From Nitrospinaceae bacterium (GTDB taxonomy: Bacteria > Nitrospinota > Nitrospinia > Nitrospinales > Nitrospinaceae), in contig JANQEK010000006.1 of NCBI GenBank assembly GCA_028278405.1, positions 1-64,000 on the forward strand: a DNA stretch of 64,000 nucleotides, in the 5' to 3' direction. The notes under the pieces were generated by a model. That model was given only the letters and a program-made list of their open reading frames with translations. It was not told the DNA's origin and did not search any database. Position 1 is the stretch's first letter. Each line of letters opens with the position of its first letter. Position numbers and translations under genes: made by a program. This document shows positions 28,041 through 40,386 of the stretch, one piece after another.

Positions 28041-29261
28041 ATGGATTCTCCTACTTTACAAGTTCATGTTCATATTGCCGGGTCGGACCGGCCGGGTATT
28101 TTGGCCGAAGCGCTGGCTACTCTCGTGCGCCACGAATGTCTGGTGGTCGACATCAAACAGTTCGTTTTTAACGGACTTTTGAACTTGTCCATTTTGCTGG
28201 AGTGTGGTGATCCAATCGTACTGGAGGACCTTCAACAGGAACTGAAGAACTATGAGGCCGAAACCGGGATGAGGGCAACCGTTTACCTGTGGGATCGGGA
28301 GCATCGTCCCGAAGCGCCCTACAAACACCGATTGGTGGTTACTATCCTGGGTAAGGAGATCGGGCCGATTGCTCTCCAGGAGCTCACCCGTATTCTGGCG
28401 GACCTGGATATCAACATTGTGCGCATCGAGCAGCTGGATTATGAGGACCACCACGTTATTGAAATCGTGATCGGGGCCAAACAGGTAATGACCAATGTCG
28501 ATATTCTGACCGCCTTATTGCAATACAAGGAGCATTTTGAAGTCGATATTGCGGTCCAGGAGGACACCCTGTTCCGCCGCAACAAGCGATTGATCGTGCT
28601 GGATGCCGATATGACCTTTCTGCAATGCGAAGTGATTGATGAACTGGGCAAGCTCGCGGGCGTGGGGGACAAATTAGCGAAAATTACCGATAGGGCCATG
28701 GATGGGAAAATCAAGTTCACCACAGCTCTCAAACAGCGAGTGGCGCTGTTGAAGGGACTCAAGGTCGCTCAACTGGAGCAGGTTTACGATAATCTTCCCT
28801 TGACTCCGGGTGCGGAGGAGCTGGTACGTATCCTGCAGCATTTGAACTACAAAATCGCGATCATCAGCGGCGGGTTTCAGTTCTTCATCTCCAGACTCAA
28901 GGAAAAGTACCAGTTGGATTATGGTTTTGCCAATCAACTGCAGATTAAATATGGAAAAGTCACCGGCAAGGTGGAAGGAGATATCATCGACGCTCCGGCC
29001 AAGGGAGAGATACTTGCCTCGCTGGCTGAGCAGGAGGGATTTTCCCTGCAGCAGGTCGTGGCGGTGGGAGATGGCGCCAACGATATCCACATGCTCGCCA
29101 AGGCTGGTTTGGGGATTGCCTTCAACGCCAAACCCATCGTCCAGCAACACGCCCAAGCCTCGATCAGCATTTATAACCTAGAATTAATTCTTTATTTTTT
29201 GGGTATTTCTGGGAAGGAACTTAAGGAGTTACGTAAGACTATGAAACAGCCGGGCTCGTAA
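28041..29261 (+). CDS. serB: Phosphoserine phosphatase with N-terminal ACT domains
   Basis: VHIAGSDRPGILAEALATL (ACT); LDADMTFLQCEVIDEL; GDGANDIHMLAKAGLGIAFNAKP. Confidence 0.95.
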   Translation: MDSPTLQVHVHIAGSDRPGILAEALATLVRHECLVVDIKQFVFNGLLNLSILLECGDPIVLEDLQQELKNYEAETGMRATVYLWDREHRPEAPYKHRLVVTILGKEIGPIALQELTRILADLDINIVRIEQLDYEDHHVIEIVIGAKQVMTNVDILTALLQYKEHFEVDIAVQEDTLFRRNKRLIVLDADMTFLQCEVIDELGKLAGVGDKLAKITDRAMDGKIKFTTALKQRVALLKGLKVAQLEQVYDNLPLTPGAEELVRILQHLNYKIAIISGGFQFFISRLKEKYQLDYGFANQLQIKYGKVTGKVEGDIIDAPAKGEILASLAEQEGFSLQQVVAVGDGANDIHMLAKAGLGIAFNAKPIVQQHAQASISIYNLELILYFLGISGKELKELRKTMKQPGS

Positions 29262-30423
29262 AGATTTCCCGCTTCAGTTCCCATCCGCGGCGGGTGATTT
29301 CCTGGTCGAACATTTTTCCCCTCAGTGCCAGCTCTACCGGTACGGCTCCCTTGGGAAGTTTGTCCTGGGCGGCGATGATGGCGACGATGGATGCGTGCCA
29401 GCCGGTGATTTGCTCCATGGCGGTGAACCCGGTTTTGATATCGTAGGTCTCCAGAAAGTCGAGAGTGCAGGAGGAATGCGACCCGTTCAGGCGTCCGACC
29501 GCCTGGGCACGAATGAGGCAGAGATCGTAGACCGGCGGTTCCGGAGTGAGTTTCGGGGTCAGCAGATCGTTAAGCAATTCCCGCGGCACGAAACTGTGAC
29601 CGTTGATCTTTCTTTCTTCCAATTCAAACAATCCCAGGCTCTGAAACGCCTTGAACTGATCCCAGTGGCCGGGATAGCGCAGGGTTTTGTTTTCCATCCG
29701 GCGAAGCTTGTTCTGGAAAGTCCACGGTGCCGTGGAAAGGCCTCCAGAGGTTACCGCGGCCTCCATCACTCCCAAGGGCTGGGGAAAATCCAAAGTTTCG
29801 ATTTCCGTCAGGCAGGGTATCGGAGTGGGTTTTCCTCCCCGCAAAAACCAGGCATCGCCGTAGTATTCGTTGATCAGTCCGTTGACATTGAAGGTGAGGT
29901 AGTAGTTCCAGGGCTCTTGCGGGTTTTGCGGAAGACCACCATCCCAGATATAAACATCTTCCGGCTCATCCAGATAATCCATGGCCCGGACACCCATATT
30001 GATGTTGAGGCCGGGACCCATGCCACAATCCGGTGTGATGGTGGTGCCCACGGCTTTCGCTTTATCCCCCATTGCCAATTGTTGGCGGACGGTTTCGGTG
30101 TGTCCGCCCAGATCGCAGATATTGGAGCGGGCTTCAATCGCCGCTTCGGTAATCTTTAGATTGAGTTTGTAGGGAACAGCACTGATGGTTGAATGAACGC
30201 CTCTGAGGGCGGAAACGAGTGCCGCATGGTTGCTGACGTCCAGTGCCTGGCCCTGGACGATTTGGGTTTGGAGGAGTTTGTTGACTTTCTCCGCCCCTTG
30301 AGTCGCGGCATCCGCGTCAAGATCGAATAGGCGGACCTCTTTCGCATCTCCCAGACGAGCGAGATCGTAAGCGGCGGCTACTCCCTGTCTTCCGGCACCT
30401 AAGACGGCATATTTTAAGCTCAT
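29239..30423 (-). CDS. Saccharopine dehydrogenase-like NAD(P)-binding protein
   Basis: AVLGAGRQGVAAAYDLARLG; STISAVPYKLNLKITEAAIEARSNICDLGGHT; TPDCGMGPGLNINMG. Confidence 0.87.
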   Translation of the reverse strand: MSLKYAVLGAGRQGVAAAYDLARLGDAKEVRLFDLDADAATQGAEKVNKLLQTQIVQGQALDVSNHAALVSALRGVHSTISAVPYKLNLKITEAAIEARSNICDLGGHTETVRQQLAMGDKAKAVGTTITPDCGMGPGLNINMGVRAMDYLDEPEDVYIWDGGLPQNPQEPWNYYLTFNVNGLINEYYGDAWFLRGGKPTPIPCLTEIETLDFPQPLGVMEAAVTSGGLSTAPWTFQNKLRRMENKTLRYPGHWDQFKAFQSLGLFELEERKINGHSFVPRELLNDLLTPKLTPEPPVYDLCLIRAQAVGRLNGSHSSCTLDFLETYDIKTGFTAMEQITGWHASIVAIIAAQDKLPKGAVPVELALRGKMFDQEITRRGWELKREIFTSPAVS

Positions 30424-30570
30424 ATGTTATTCAGGTTAAAGTATTGTAAGAATGTAGTAAAGGACTTCTCGAGAGGACAATTATTTAGTTGCTAAAAATC
30501 AAAGCATTTATTAAGGTTTTTCATAGGGAGTGCAATGTAAATGTTACAGGTATGAAAATGATGGGATTGC

Positions 30571-31296
30571 ATGAATTTTCCATATAAAGCGGTATTGTTC
30601 GACTGGGCCTACACTCTGGTCGATCTGGTTAATGAAGAAGACCGGACAGCCTTAAAGAAGGTATATGATCATCTTGAGGGGCAGGGATTCATCCTTCCCG
30701 GTTTTCAGCAGTGGTATGACACGTATCACCGGTTGTTTTTCGGAATGATCGAGATTTCCCGGCCCACTCACCGGGAGGCCCGGTTCGATCATGTGCTCAA
30801 TTTTCTCCTGATGCAGAATAATATCCATCTGAACGGAAAAGCCCGTTTCGAGGACTTGTTGAAAATTTACTATGATCAAATTTATTCCTACCGGAAAGTT
30901 TATCCGGAGATGATCGAGACGCTTACCGCATTTCAAAAAGCCGGAATACGCATGGGGATCATTTCCAATACCACCAATCCCGGTTTTATGAAAGATTATG
31001 AACAAAAGTTGATGGGATTGGATCCTTATTTCGAATTTTCCATCTATTCCTCGGAAGTTCCCTACCGCAAACCACACCCTTCCATTTTTCAACTGGCCCT
31101 GTCGCGATTGAAGTTGGATCCATCGGAAGTTTTATTTGTCGGGGACAACTTGAATGCGGATGTTGTCGGCGCACAAAGTGTGGGCATGTCTACCGCTTGG
31201 TTGAATAGGAAAGGAAAGGCCTTGCCCTCGGATGTGAATCCAGATTACGAAATCAAAACCACAACGGAACTTTTAACGCTTTCCTCCCAATCCTGA
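30571..31296 (+). CDS. HAD-superfamily hydrolase
   Basis: AVLFDWAYTLVD; GIISNTTNP; KPHPSIFQLAL; VLFVGDNLNADVVGAQSVGM. Confidence 0.9.
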   Translation: MNFPYKAVLFDWAYTLVDLVNEEDRTALKKVYDHLEGQGFILPGFQQWYDTYHRLFFGMIEISRPTHREARFDHVLNFLLMQNNIHLNGKARFEDLLKIYYDQIYSYRKVYPEMIETLTAFQKAGIRMGIISNTTNPGFMKDYEQKLMGLDPYFEFSIYSSEVPYRKPHPSIFQLALSRLKLDPSEVLFVGDNLNADVVGAQSVGMSTAWLNRKGKALPSDVNPDYEIKTTTELLTLSSQS

Positions 31297-31301
31297 TCGC
31301 T

Positions 31302-32039
31302 ATGCCCCGCTTCTTCGTTACTTCAGAAGGATTTTCCGAAAATGCGGTGACTCTTAAGGGATCGGATGTGAATCACATCCGCACGGTTCTAAGAATGAAA
31401 CCCGGTGATCGGATCGAAGTGATCGATCCTCAGGGGTTTCAGTATGAGGTTGTCCTTGCGGAAGTGGATCGAGATTGCGTTCGAGGAGAAATTCTATCCA
31501 GAATCGAAATGGAAACCGAATCTCCGGTGAATATTTGGATGGGGCAGGCTTTGATCAAAGGCAATGCCTTTGACCTCTTGGTGAGGAAGGCTACGGAGTT
31601 GGGAGTTCATTCCATAGGGGCTCTCCGAACCCAGCGTTGTGTGGCGCGTCTAGCAAAAGAGGCTGAACGCTACCGGACCCAGCGCTGGCAGCGCATCGCC
31701 GAGGAAGCCTCCAAACAATGCGGGCGATCCCGAATTCCTCAAGTCAATCCATCGGTTTTGTCTCTGGAGGCGTTTTGTCAGCAATCGGCTGACTGCGACC
31801 TGAAACTGGTTTTCTGGGAAGGTGAGAACACGACCCGGTTGCAAGATGTATCCGCTCCGGACTCAGTATCTTCCATCGCTTGTCTTACCGGACCGGAAGG
31901 CGGTTGGGCTGCGGAAGAGATCAGCTTTCTAAAAGAGCAGGAATTTCAAACCGTGTCCCTGGGCCCGCGGCTGCTGAAAGCCGACTCGGTTTCACTGATT
32001 ATCCTGTCTCTCCTCCAGCACCGCTGGGGAGATTTATAA
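31302..32039 (+). CDS. rsmE: 16S rRNA (uracil1498-N3)-methyltransferase
   Basis: VNHIRTVLRMKPGDRIEVID; ALIKGNAFDLLVRKATELGV; LTGPEGGWAAEEISFL; LGPRLLKADSVSL (knotted SPOUT). Confidence 0.93.
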   Translation: MPRFFVTSEGFSENAVTLKGSDVNHIRTVLRMKPGDRIEVIDPQGFQYEVVLAEVDRDCVRGEILSRIEMETESPVNIWMGQALIKGNAFDLLVRKATELGVHSIGALRTQRCVARLAKEAERYRTQRWQRIAEEASKQCGRSRIPQVNPSVLSLEAFCQQSADCDLKLVFWEGENTTRLQDVSAPDSVSSIACLTGPEGGWAAEEISFLKEQEFQTVSLGPRLLKADSVSLIILSLLQHRWGDL

Positions 32040-32116
32040 AGGGGTTGGCGTGATAGTGGATTGATGGTACATTGCTCGCAGCAACGCTTTTGAAACCCTC
32101 CTTGTGGAACCCGCCC

Positions 32117-32905
32117 ATGGCGTATCAACTCAAACTCGACATATTTGAAGGACCGCTTGATCTGCTTCTGCATTTGATCAAGGAGCAGAAAATGGATATT
32201 AACGATATCCCCGTCGCTGAAATCTCTCGTCAGTATCTGGCTTATATGGAACTGATGAGTGAACTGAACTTGGAAGTTGCCGGCGAATATCTGGTGATGG
32301 CCGCTGAGCTTACCCGTCTCAAGTCGAAAATGCTCCTGCCTTCTCATGGTGAAGACGAGGACGGCGAAGACGGCGTTGATCCGAGAGACGAATTGACCCG
32401 CAGGCTTCTGGAATACCAGCGGTACAAAAGCGCTGCCGGAAACCTCCGTGACCTGGAATATGAGCGACAGCAACTGTTTTCACGCGGTGGTGAAATCCAG
32501 GTTGAAGAAGGGGAGGAGGAAGTGGTTGTCGACGCCACGGTGTTCGATTTGTTCAGCGCCTTCAAGCAGGTCCTGAGCCGCAGGACTTTTAAAGAAGATA
32601 TCGAAATCAAGATCACGACCCTGTCCGTATCCGAGCGGGTCAATCGAGTGTTGGACACTCTGAACGAACATGAAAGCGTTACATTTGAGTCTTTGTTTGC
32701 CGAGAGTCTGTCCAAACAGGAGGTTATCGTGACTTTCCTGGCACTCCTGGAGTTAATGCGCATGTCTCTCATTCGCGTACAGCAGGGGAGTCAGTTTGAG
32801 ACCATTCGTGTCTACCGCACCGCCGACCGGGAAACTCAGGAAGAGGCGCTCAAGGATTACATCGAATCAGAGGTCGATACTGAGCTCAACCCTGAAACCT
32901 CCTGA
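32117..32905 (+). CDS. scpA: Segregation and condensation protein A
   Basis: YQLKLDIFEGPLDLLLHLIKEQKMDINDIPVAEISRQYLAYM. Confidence 0.95.
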   Translation: MAYQLKLDIFEGPLDLLLHLIKEQKMDINDIPVAEISRQYLAYMELMSELNLEVAGEYLVMAAELTRLKSKMLLPSHGEDEDGEDGVDPRDELTRRLLEYQRYKSAAGNLRDLEYERQQLFSRGGEIQVEEGEEEVVVDATVFDLFSAFKQVLSRRTFKEDIEIKITTLSVSERVNRVLDTLNEHESVTFESLFAESLSKQEVIVTFLALLELMRMSLIRVQQGSQFETIRVYRTADRETQEEALKDYIESEVDTELNPETS

Positions 32906-32941
32906 AGAACACTCCTTGAAGCCTTATATTCCATTTATTGC

Positions 32942-32968
32942 CCCAGAACGCGTTTTTCTGGGTTTTTT
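32942..32968 (+). terminator. Intrinsic terminator downstream of scpA
   Basis: CCCAGAA-loop-TTCTGGG followed by TTTTTT. Confidence 0.8.
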
Positions 32969-33043
32969 ATTGCCCATTGCCCCCGCTGGAGGGATATAAT
33001 ACAATTCTACAAGCACTTCCCAATTATTTGAGATTTAGAAGCG

Positions 33044-33772
33044 ATGTTTGAGCAATTAAAAGAAGATATTAACGAAGCCATGAAAAAGGACCCGGCCGCC
33101 CGCCATTTCTGGGAGGTCTTGATCTGTTACCCCGGTGTGCATGCTTTGATCGCCTACCGTTTCAACCATTGGCTCTGGAATCATAAGATGAAGTTGATTG
33201 CCCGGCTGTTGTCGTATTTGGTTCGATGGCTGACCGGGATTGAAATTCATCCCGCTGCGAAAATTGGTCGAAGGTTTTTTATCGACCATGGCATGGGTGT
33301 GGTGATCGGGGAAACGTCGGAGATCGGCGATAACGTTTTTATGTATCATGGCGCTACTCTGGGCGGACTCAGCATGAAAAAAGGCAAGCGGCACCCGACC
33401 ATTCGCGACAACGTCGTTATTGGCGCCGGTGCGCAGGTACTGGGACCGGTAACGGTCGGCAACAACAGCAAAATAGGATCCGGGTCGGTGGTGGTGCAAT
33501 CGGTGCCCGAATACTCCACCGTTATCGGAGTTCCGGGACGCGTTGTCTTTTCCGGAGTTTCGGCCGATTTCGAAGACCTCGAAGAGACGTTTTCCGATCC
33601 CATGGCGCAAGCCATCGAAGTGGTTTTGGATCGCCTTCCGCAAATGGAAAAAGATATTCGTTTACTTAAAGATGCGGTGGAATTGGATTCTACGGAAGAG
33701 GCCACGCCCCCACCCCCTGAGCCGGTTCCTCTCAAAAAGACCGGCATGAAAAAAGCCTCCAACGACAATTGA
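33044..33772 (+). CDS. cysE: Serine O-acetyltransferase
   Basis: [50 protein letters not shown] hexapeptide repeats. Confidence 0.95.
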   Translation: MFEQLKEDINEAMKKDPAARHFWEVLICYPGVHALIAYRFNHWLWNHKMKLIARLLSYLVRWLTGIEIHPAAKIGRRFFIDHGMGVVIGETSEIGDNVFMYHGATLGGLSMKKGKRHPTIRDNVVIGAGAQVLGPVTVGNNSKIGSGSVVVQSVPEYSTVIGVPGRVVFSGVSADFEDLEETFSDPMAQAIEVVLDRLPQMEKDIRLLKDAVELDSTEEATPPPPEPVPLKKTGMKKASNDN

Positions 33773-33817
33773 TCTTTATTCCTTCCGGTTTGGAATAACC
33801 CGTTTTTGAAAAGAATT

Positions 33818-34993
33818 ATGCGGCAGATATATTTGGATCATAATGCCACCACTCCTGTGGACGATGCAGTGTTGGAAGCCATGCTTCCCAATTTCCGGGA
33901 AACATTTGGCAACCCCTCCAGCGTTCATGCTCTGGGTCGGGCGGCCCGCGTTTGTTTGGATCTGGCCCGCGAGCAGGTTGCTGCATTGATCGGGGCGCAC
34001 CCCGCCGAGATTACGTTCACCAGCGGAGGAACGGAGTCAGATAATCTGGCGATTACCGGAACTGCCCGGGCTCTCAAGAATAAGGGGAATCGAATCATCA
34101 CCAGCCGCGTGGAGCATCCGGCGGTTTTAAACACCTGTGAAGAATTGCGGAAAGAGGGTTTTGTCATCGACTACGTTCCGGTAGATGGTTATGGGCGAAT
34201 CGATTGTGCCGCGTTGGCTGACATGATTACCGATGAAACACTTTTGATATCCCTCCAGCATGGCAACAGCGAAGTAGGGACCTTACAACCCATCGAGCAA
34301 ATTGGAGCACTGGCCAGAGACCGGGGTGTGTTGTTTCATACCGATGCCGTCCAAACCGTAGGGAAAATCGAAGTGGATACTCAAAGCCTGCCTGTCGATT
34401 TACTATCTCTTTCGGCGCACAAGATGTACGGCCCCAAGGGAGTGGGAGCTCTTTACATTCGCCGGGGGACATTGCCATTGGTTCCCTTGCTTTCTGGCGG
34501 TGGTCAGGAAAAGAAAAGAAGGGGAGGAACAGAAAATGTTCCGGGCATCGTGGGTTTGGGAAAGGCCGCGGAAATCGCCCGGTCCCGTCTAGAGTCCGAC
34601 CGGTCCCATGTTTTACTGCTTCGCAATGATCTGCGCCGTCAAATTGAATCCCGTATCCCTGGTGCGAAATTTTACGGTCATCCAGATTTTTATCTTCCCA
34701 ATACCCTTTATTTGGGATTCGAAGGGGTCGATGGACAGACTTTAATGATTCATTTGGATTTGGCGGGTATTTTTGTCTCCACCGGAACGGCCTGCAGTTC
34801 AGGATCGATTTTGCCTTCGGAAGTGCTGGGCGCCATGAGGGTTCCGGAGCAGGAAATGACCCGAACTATTAGAGTCAGCCTGGGCCGTGGGAATCATCCG
34901 GAAGAAGTGGAGCGAGTAGTGGGTGCTCTGGAGAAGGCGGTTTTAGAAATTCGCTCAAAAACCGGATTTTCTGCAGAGCCCACACCCAAGTGA
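33818..34993 (+). CDS. Cysteine desulfurase (NifS/IscS family)
   Basis: IYLDHNATTPVDD; FTSGGTESDNLAI; DLLSLSAHKMYGPKGVGALY (PLP Lys); STGTACSSGS. Confidence 0.94.
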   Translation: MRQIYLDHNATTPVDDAVLEAMLPNFRETFGNPSSVHALGRAARVCLDLAREQVAALIGAHPAEITFTSGGTESDNLAITGTARALKNKGNRIITSRVEHPAVLNTCEELRKEGFVIDYVPVDGYGRIDCAALADMITDETLLISLQHGNSEVGTLQPIEQIGALARDRGVLFHTDAVQTVGKIEVDTQSLPVDLLSLSAHKMYGPKGVGALYIRRGTLPLVPLLSGGGQEKKRRGGTENVPGIVGLGKAAEIARSRLESDRSHVLLLRNDLRRQIESRIPGAKFYGHPDFYLPNTLYLGFEGVDGQTLMIHLDLAGIFVSTGTACSSGSILPSEVLGAMRVPEQEMTRTIRVSLGRGNHPEEVERVVGALEKAVLEIRSKTGFSAEPTPK

Positions 34994-35110
34994 TTGTATA
35001 AATCTGCATTAATTGTTACAATTTTGGAGATTTTGCCGATAAGGCAACAAAATTCGTAGTTTCGGACGGGGTTAAAACAGAAGGTCCTTTTCCAAATTCT
35101 GGGGGAAGTC

Positions 35111-36262
35111 ATGTCGTTTTTAAAGAGTAGTTGCAAGTTTGTATCCGTATCCATTTTCATCGCTTCGCTGGCTCTCTCGGGGTGCAGTTATTTGCCTTGG
35201 GTCAATGATGAAGAGCAAGACGAGGATTTATTTTTTGAAGAGGATTTCGGGAGCGAATTCGAGTCCGAGTTTAAAGATGCGCCTTCAGACCAAAAAGGTC
35301 AAGCGCAGAAAGAGGAAGACGATTTTTTCAAAGACGACAACCAGGTGGCCCAATCCAGACCGGAAAAAAATATTGAATCAGACCCTTTTCCTATTTCCCC
35401 GGACGAAGAAGACCTCTTTTTTGAAGATGAACAGAAAGCTCAACCGACTCCCAGGCCTGCACCCAGACCTAGAGCGAGACCTCAGCCGGCTGAAACTATG
35501 AAACCGGAAAGCAGTACCTTTGGTGGTGGCGGTGGTTTCGCCAGTGTGGATCAGAAAGTGGATAAAGAAGAGCTCAAAGTGGATGTTGCGGCTCTTCAGA
35601 GCCAGCAGGAAGAGTTACTGTTTCGAGTGCAGGAGCTTCAGAAAATCGTAAGCAATCTGGAGCCGCGTCTGGCTGCGACTCAGGAGCAGGTGGATGCCTC
35701 CCTGTCTACCGGAGCCGGGTCTCCAAAGGTCGATGCAGAGATTCAAACCCTGAAAGCGGAAATCACCAGGTTGAACCAGGAGATTGCAACTCTTAAAAAA
35801 GCGCCTACTCTCAAAAAATCCGGCGTTTCTTCGAAGCGGACCCAAGTAGCGCGTAAATCTTCGACCACAAGACGGCACTTGAAACGCTCCCGAACACCTA
35901 AAGAATATGATCGAGCATTGGCCGCGTATAGGGCCGGCAAGTATGATGAATCCATTCTGCTGTTTCAGGAGGTAGGCCTGAACAATCCTCCGGAGAGTCT
36001 TAAGGATAATATTGTTTTTTGGATCGGCAGCAATTATTTGAAACTGGAAATGCATGATGATGCCATCAAGCAATTTCAAACGGTACTGACCCAATTTCCG
36101 GACGGCAACAAAGTCCATGATGCGCGTTACATGCTGGGGGTCAGCTATCAGAAGAAAGGCGATACGGGAAGAGCTTTAGATGCTCTGGAAGTAGCGTTGA
36201 AAAGCAATCCTCCTTCTGAGGTCCGTCAGAAGATCGAAAAGCAGTTGATGGAAATCAAGTAA
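35111..36262 (+). CDS. CpoB/YbgF-like TPR lipoprotein
   Basis: Lipobox LSGC; coiled coil; C-terminal YDRALAAYRAGKYDESILLFQEV...YLKLEMHDDAIKQFQTVLTQFPDGNKVHDARYMLGVSYQKKGD. Confidence 0.85.
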   Translation: MSFLKSSCKFVSVSIFIASLALSGCSYLPWVNDEEQDEDLFFEEDFGSEFESEFKDAPSDQKGQAQKEEDDFFKDDNQVAQSRPEKNIESDPFPISPDEEDLFFEDEQKAQPTPRPAPRPRARPQPAETMKPESSTFGGGGGFASVDQKVDKEELKVDVAALQSQQEELLFRVQELQKIVSNLEPRLAATQEQVDASLSTGAGSPKVDAEIQTLKAEITRLNQEIATLKKAPTLKKSGVSSKRTQVARKSSTTRRHLKRSRTPKEYDRALAAYRAGKYDESILLFQEVGLNNPPESLKDNIVFWIGSNYLKLEMHDDAIKQFQTVLTQFPDGNKVHDARYMLGVSYQKKGDTGRALDALEVALKSNPPSEVRQKIEKQLMEIK

Positions 36263-36268
36263 CTCCGA

Positions 36269-37054
36269 ATGCCTACTGAGTCCAGAGTAGTTGCAATTAT
36301 CCCCGCCCGTTGGGCATCAACCCGTTTTCCCGGCAAGCCTCTGGCCCAAATCAAAAATAAGCCCATGATCCAATGGGTTGTTGAGCAGGCCCGAAAGGCT
36401 TCCCGAATTTCCGAAGTTATTGTGGCGACGGATGATGATCGGATTTTGGATGCTGTGATCGGATTCGGCGGTAAAGCGGTTATGACCTCTCAGGACCATG
36501 TTAGTGGGTCAGACCGTATTGCGGAGGTGGCATCCGGGATGAATTGTGATATTGTAGTCAATATTCAGGGAGATGAGCCTCTTATTCCTCCTGAAAATAT
36601 TGATCAGGTGGTTGGCTGTCTCGATAGGAACCCCACTCTGAACGTAGCGACGCTGATGATGCCTGTTCATGAATCGGATGAAATCACCGATCCCAATGTG
36701 GTCAAAGTAGTGGCTGATCAAAAGGGAAGAGCGCTTTATTTCTCCCGGTCAGCAATTCCCTTTCATCGTGACGAGTGGAAGATCGGGGAGAATGTTTCCA
36801 AAGTCAAAATAGAAAGCGCGAAACGGGTTTTCAAGCATATTGGGCTTTACGCCTATACCCGATCGTTTTTGCTGGAATACACCCGCATGAGCCCCACGCC
36901 CATCGAGCAGTTGGAACAGTTGGAACAACTTCGAATTCTTGAGCATGGATATCCTATTCAAGTAGAGGTTACTGAAAAACTATCCATGGGTGTTGATCGG
37001 GTTGAAGACCTGGAAAAAATAGAACGGTTTCTTGAAAAACAGAATCCAAGTTAG
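36269..37054 (+). CDS. kdsB: 3-deoxy-manno-octulosonate cytidylyltransferase
   Basis: VAIIPARWASTRFPGKPLAQI; IVATDDDRI; VNIQGDEPLIPPE; HIGLYAYTRSFLLEY. Confidence 0.97.
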   Translation: MPTESRVVAIIPARWASTRFPGKPLAQIKNKPMIQWVVEQARKASRISEVIVATDDDRILDAVIGFGGKAVMTSQDHVSGSDRIAEVASGMNCDIVVNIQGDEPLIPPENIDQVVGCLDRNPTLNVATLMMPVHESDEITDPNVVKVVADQKGRALYFSRSAIPFHRDEWKIGENVSKVKIESAKRVFKHIGLYAYTRSFLLEYTRMSPTPIEQLEQLEQLRILEHGYPIQVEVTEKLSMGVDRVEDLEKIERFLEKQNPS

Positions 37055-37071
37055 ATTTTAACGGCTGGTAA

Positions 37072-39818
<2,747 letters not shown>

Positions 39819-39925
39819 GGCGACACCTCCTTAGTTTTTCATAGGGAGATTTCTAAAGCGCGCCTATAGCTCACTTATATCTGAGTTTTTTCAAAAATGA
39901 AAGCCCAAATTGATCTCCGAAAAGA

Positions 39926-40378
39926 TCAACCCTGCGCCAAACCCTTGATGATATCCAGCTTACCGATTATTCCCACAATTTTTTTATCGTCCACAACCGG
40001 AATTGAATGAACGCTTTTGTCGGCCATCAGGGAGCCGATTTCATCGAGACCAGTATCCGGAGAAACCGTTATCACCTTCGAGGTGTAAATATCGTTGACG
40101 CGCGTGGCATTGAACCGCTTCACTTCCTCTTCGAATTTTTTACCGCTCTCCAGGTAAATCACAGCATCGAATAAGGCGATTACGGTAGGAATATGAAGGT
40201 TCTTGTTTTGTTCGATCAAGTTTTTTTCCGTGACAATCCCGATCAGTTGATCGTCCTCATCCACCACCGGAAAACCATTGACTTTGTGTTCAATGAACAA
40301 ATCTGCCAATGTTTTGATGGGGGTGTCTTTTGTAACTGTAATGACCTCCTTGGTCATGATTTCCTTGGCTGTTAGCAT
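39926..40378 (-). CDS. CBS-domain pair protein
   Basis: TAKEIMTKEVITVTKDTPIKTLADLFIEHKVNGFPVVDEDDQLIGIVTEKNLI; second CBS at C-terminus. Confidence 0.93.
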   Translation of the reverse strand: MLTAKEIMTKEVITVTKDTPIKTLADLFIEHKVNGFPVVDEDDQLIGIVTEKNLIEQNKNLHIPTVIALFDAVIYLESGKKFEEEVKRFNATRVNDIYTSKVITVSPDTGLDEIGSLMADKSVHSIPVVDDKKIVGIIGKLDIIKGLAQG

Positions 40379-40386
40379 TTAGGGCC

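Noticed and set aside
29395-30159. 254-aa plus-strand ORF
   Set aside because: Antisense to the saccharopine dehydrogenase-like gene; no domain features.
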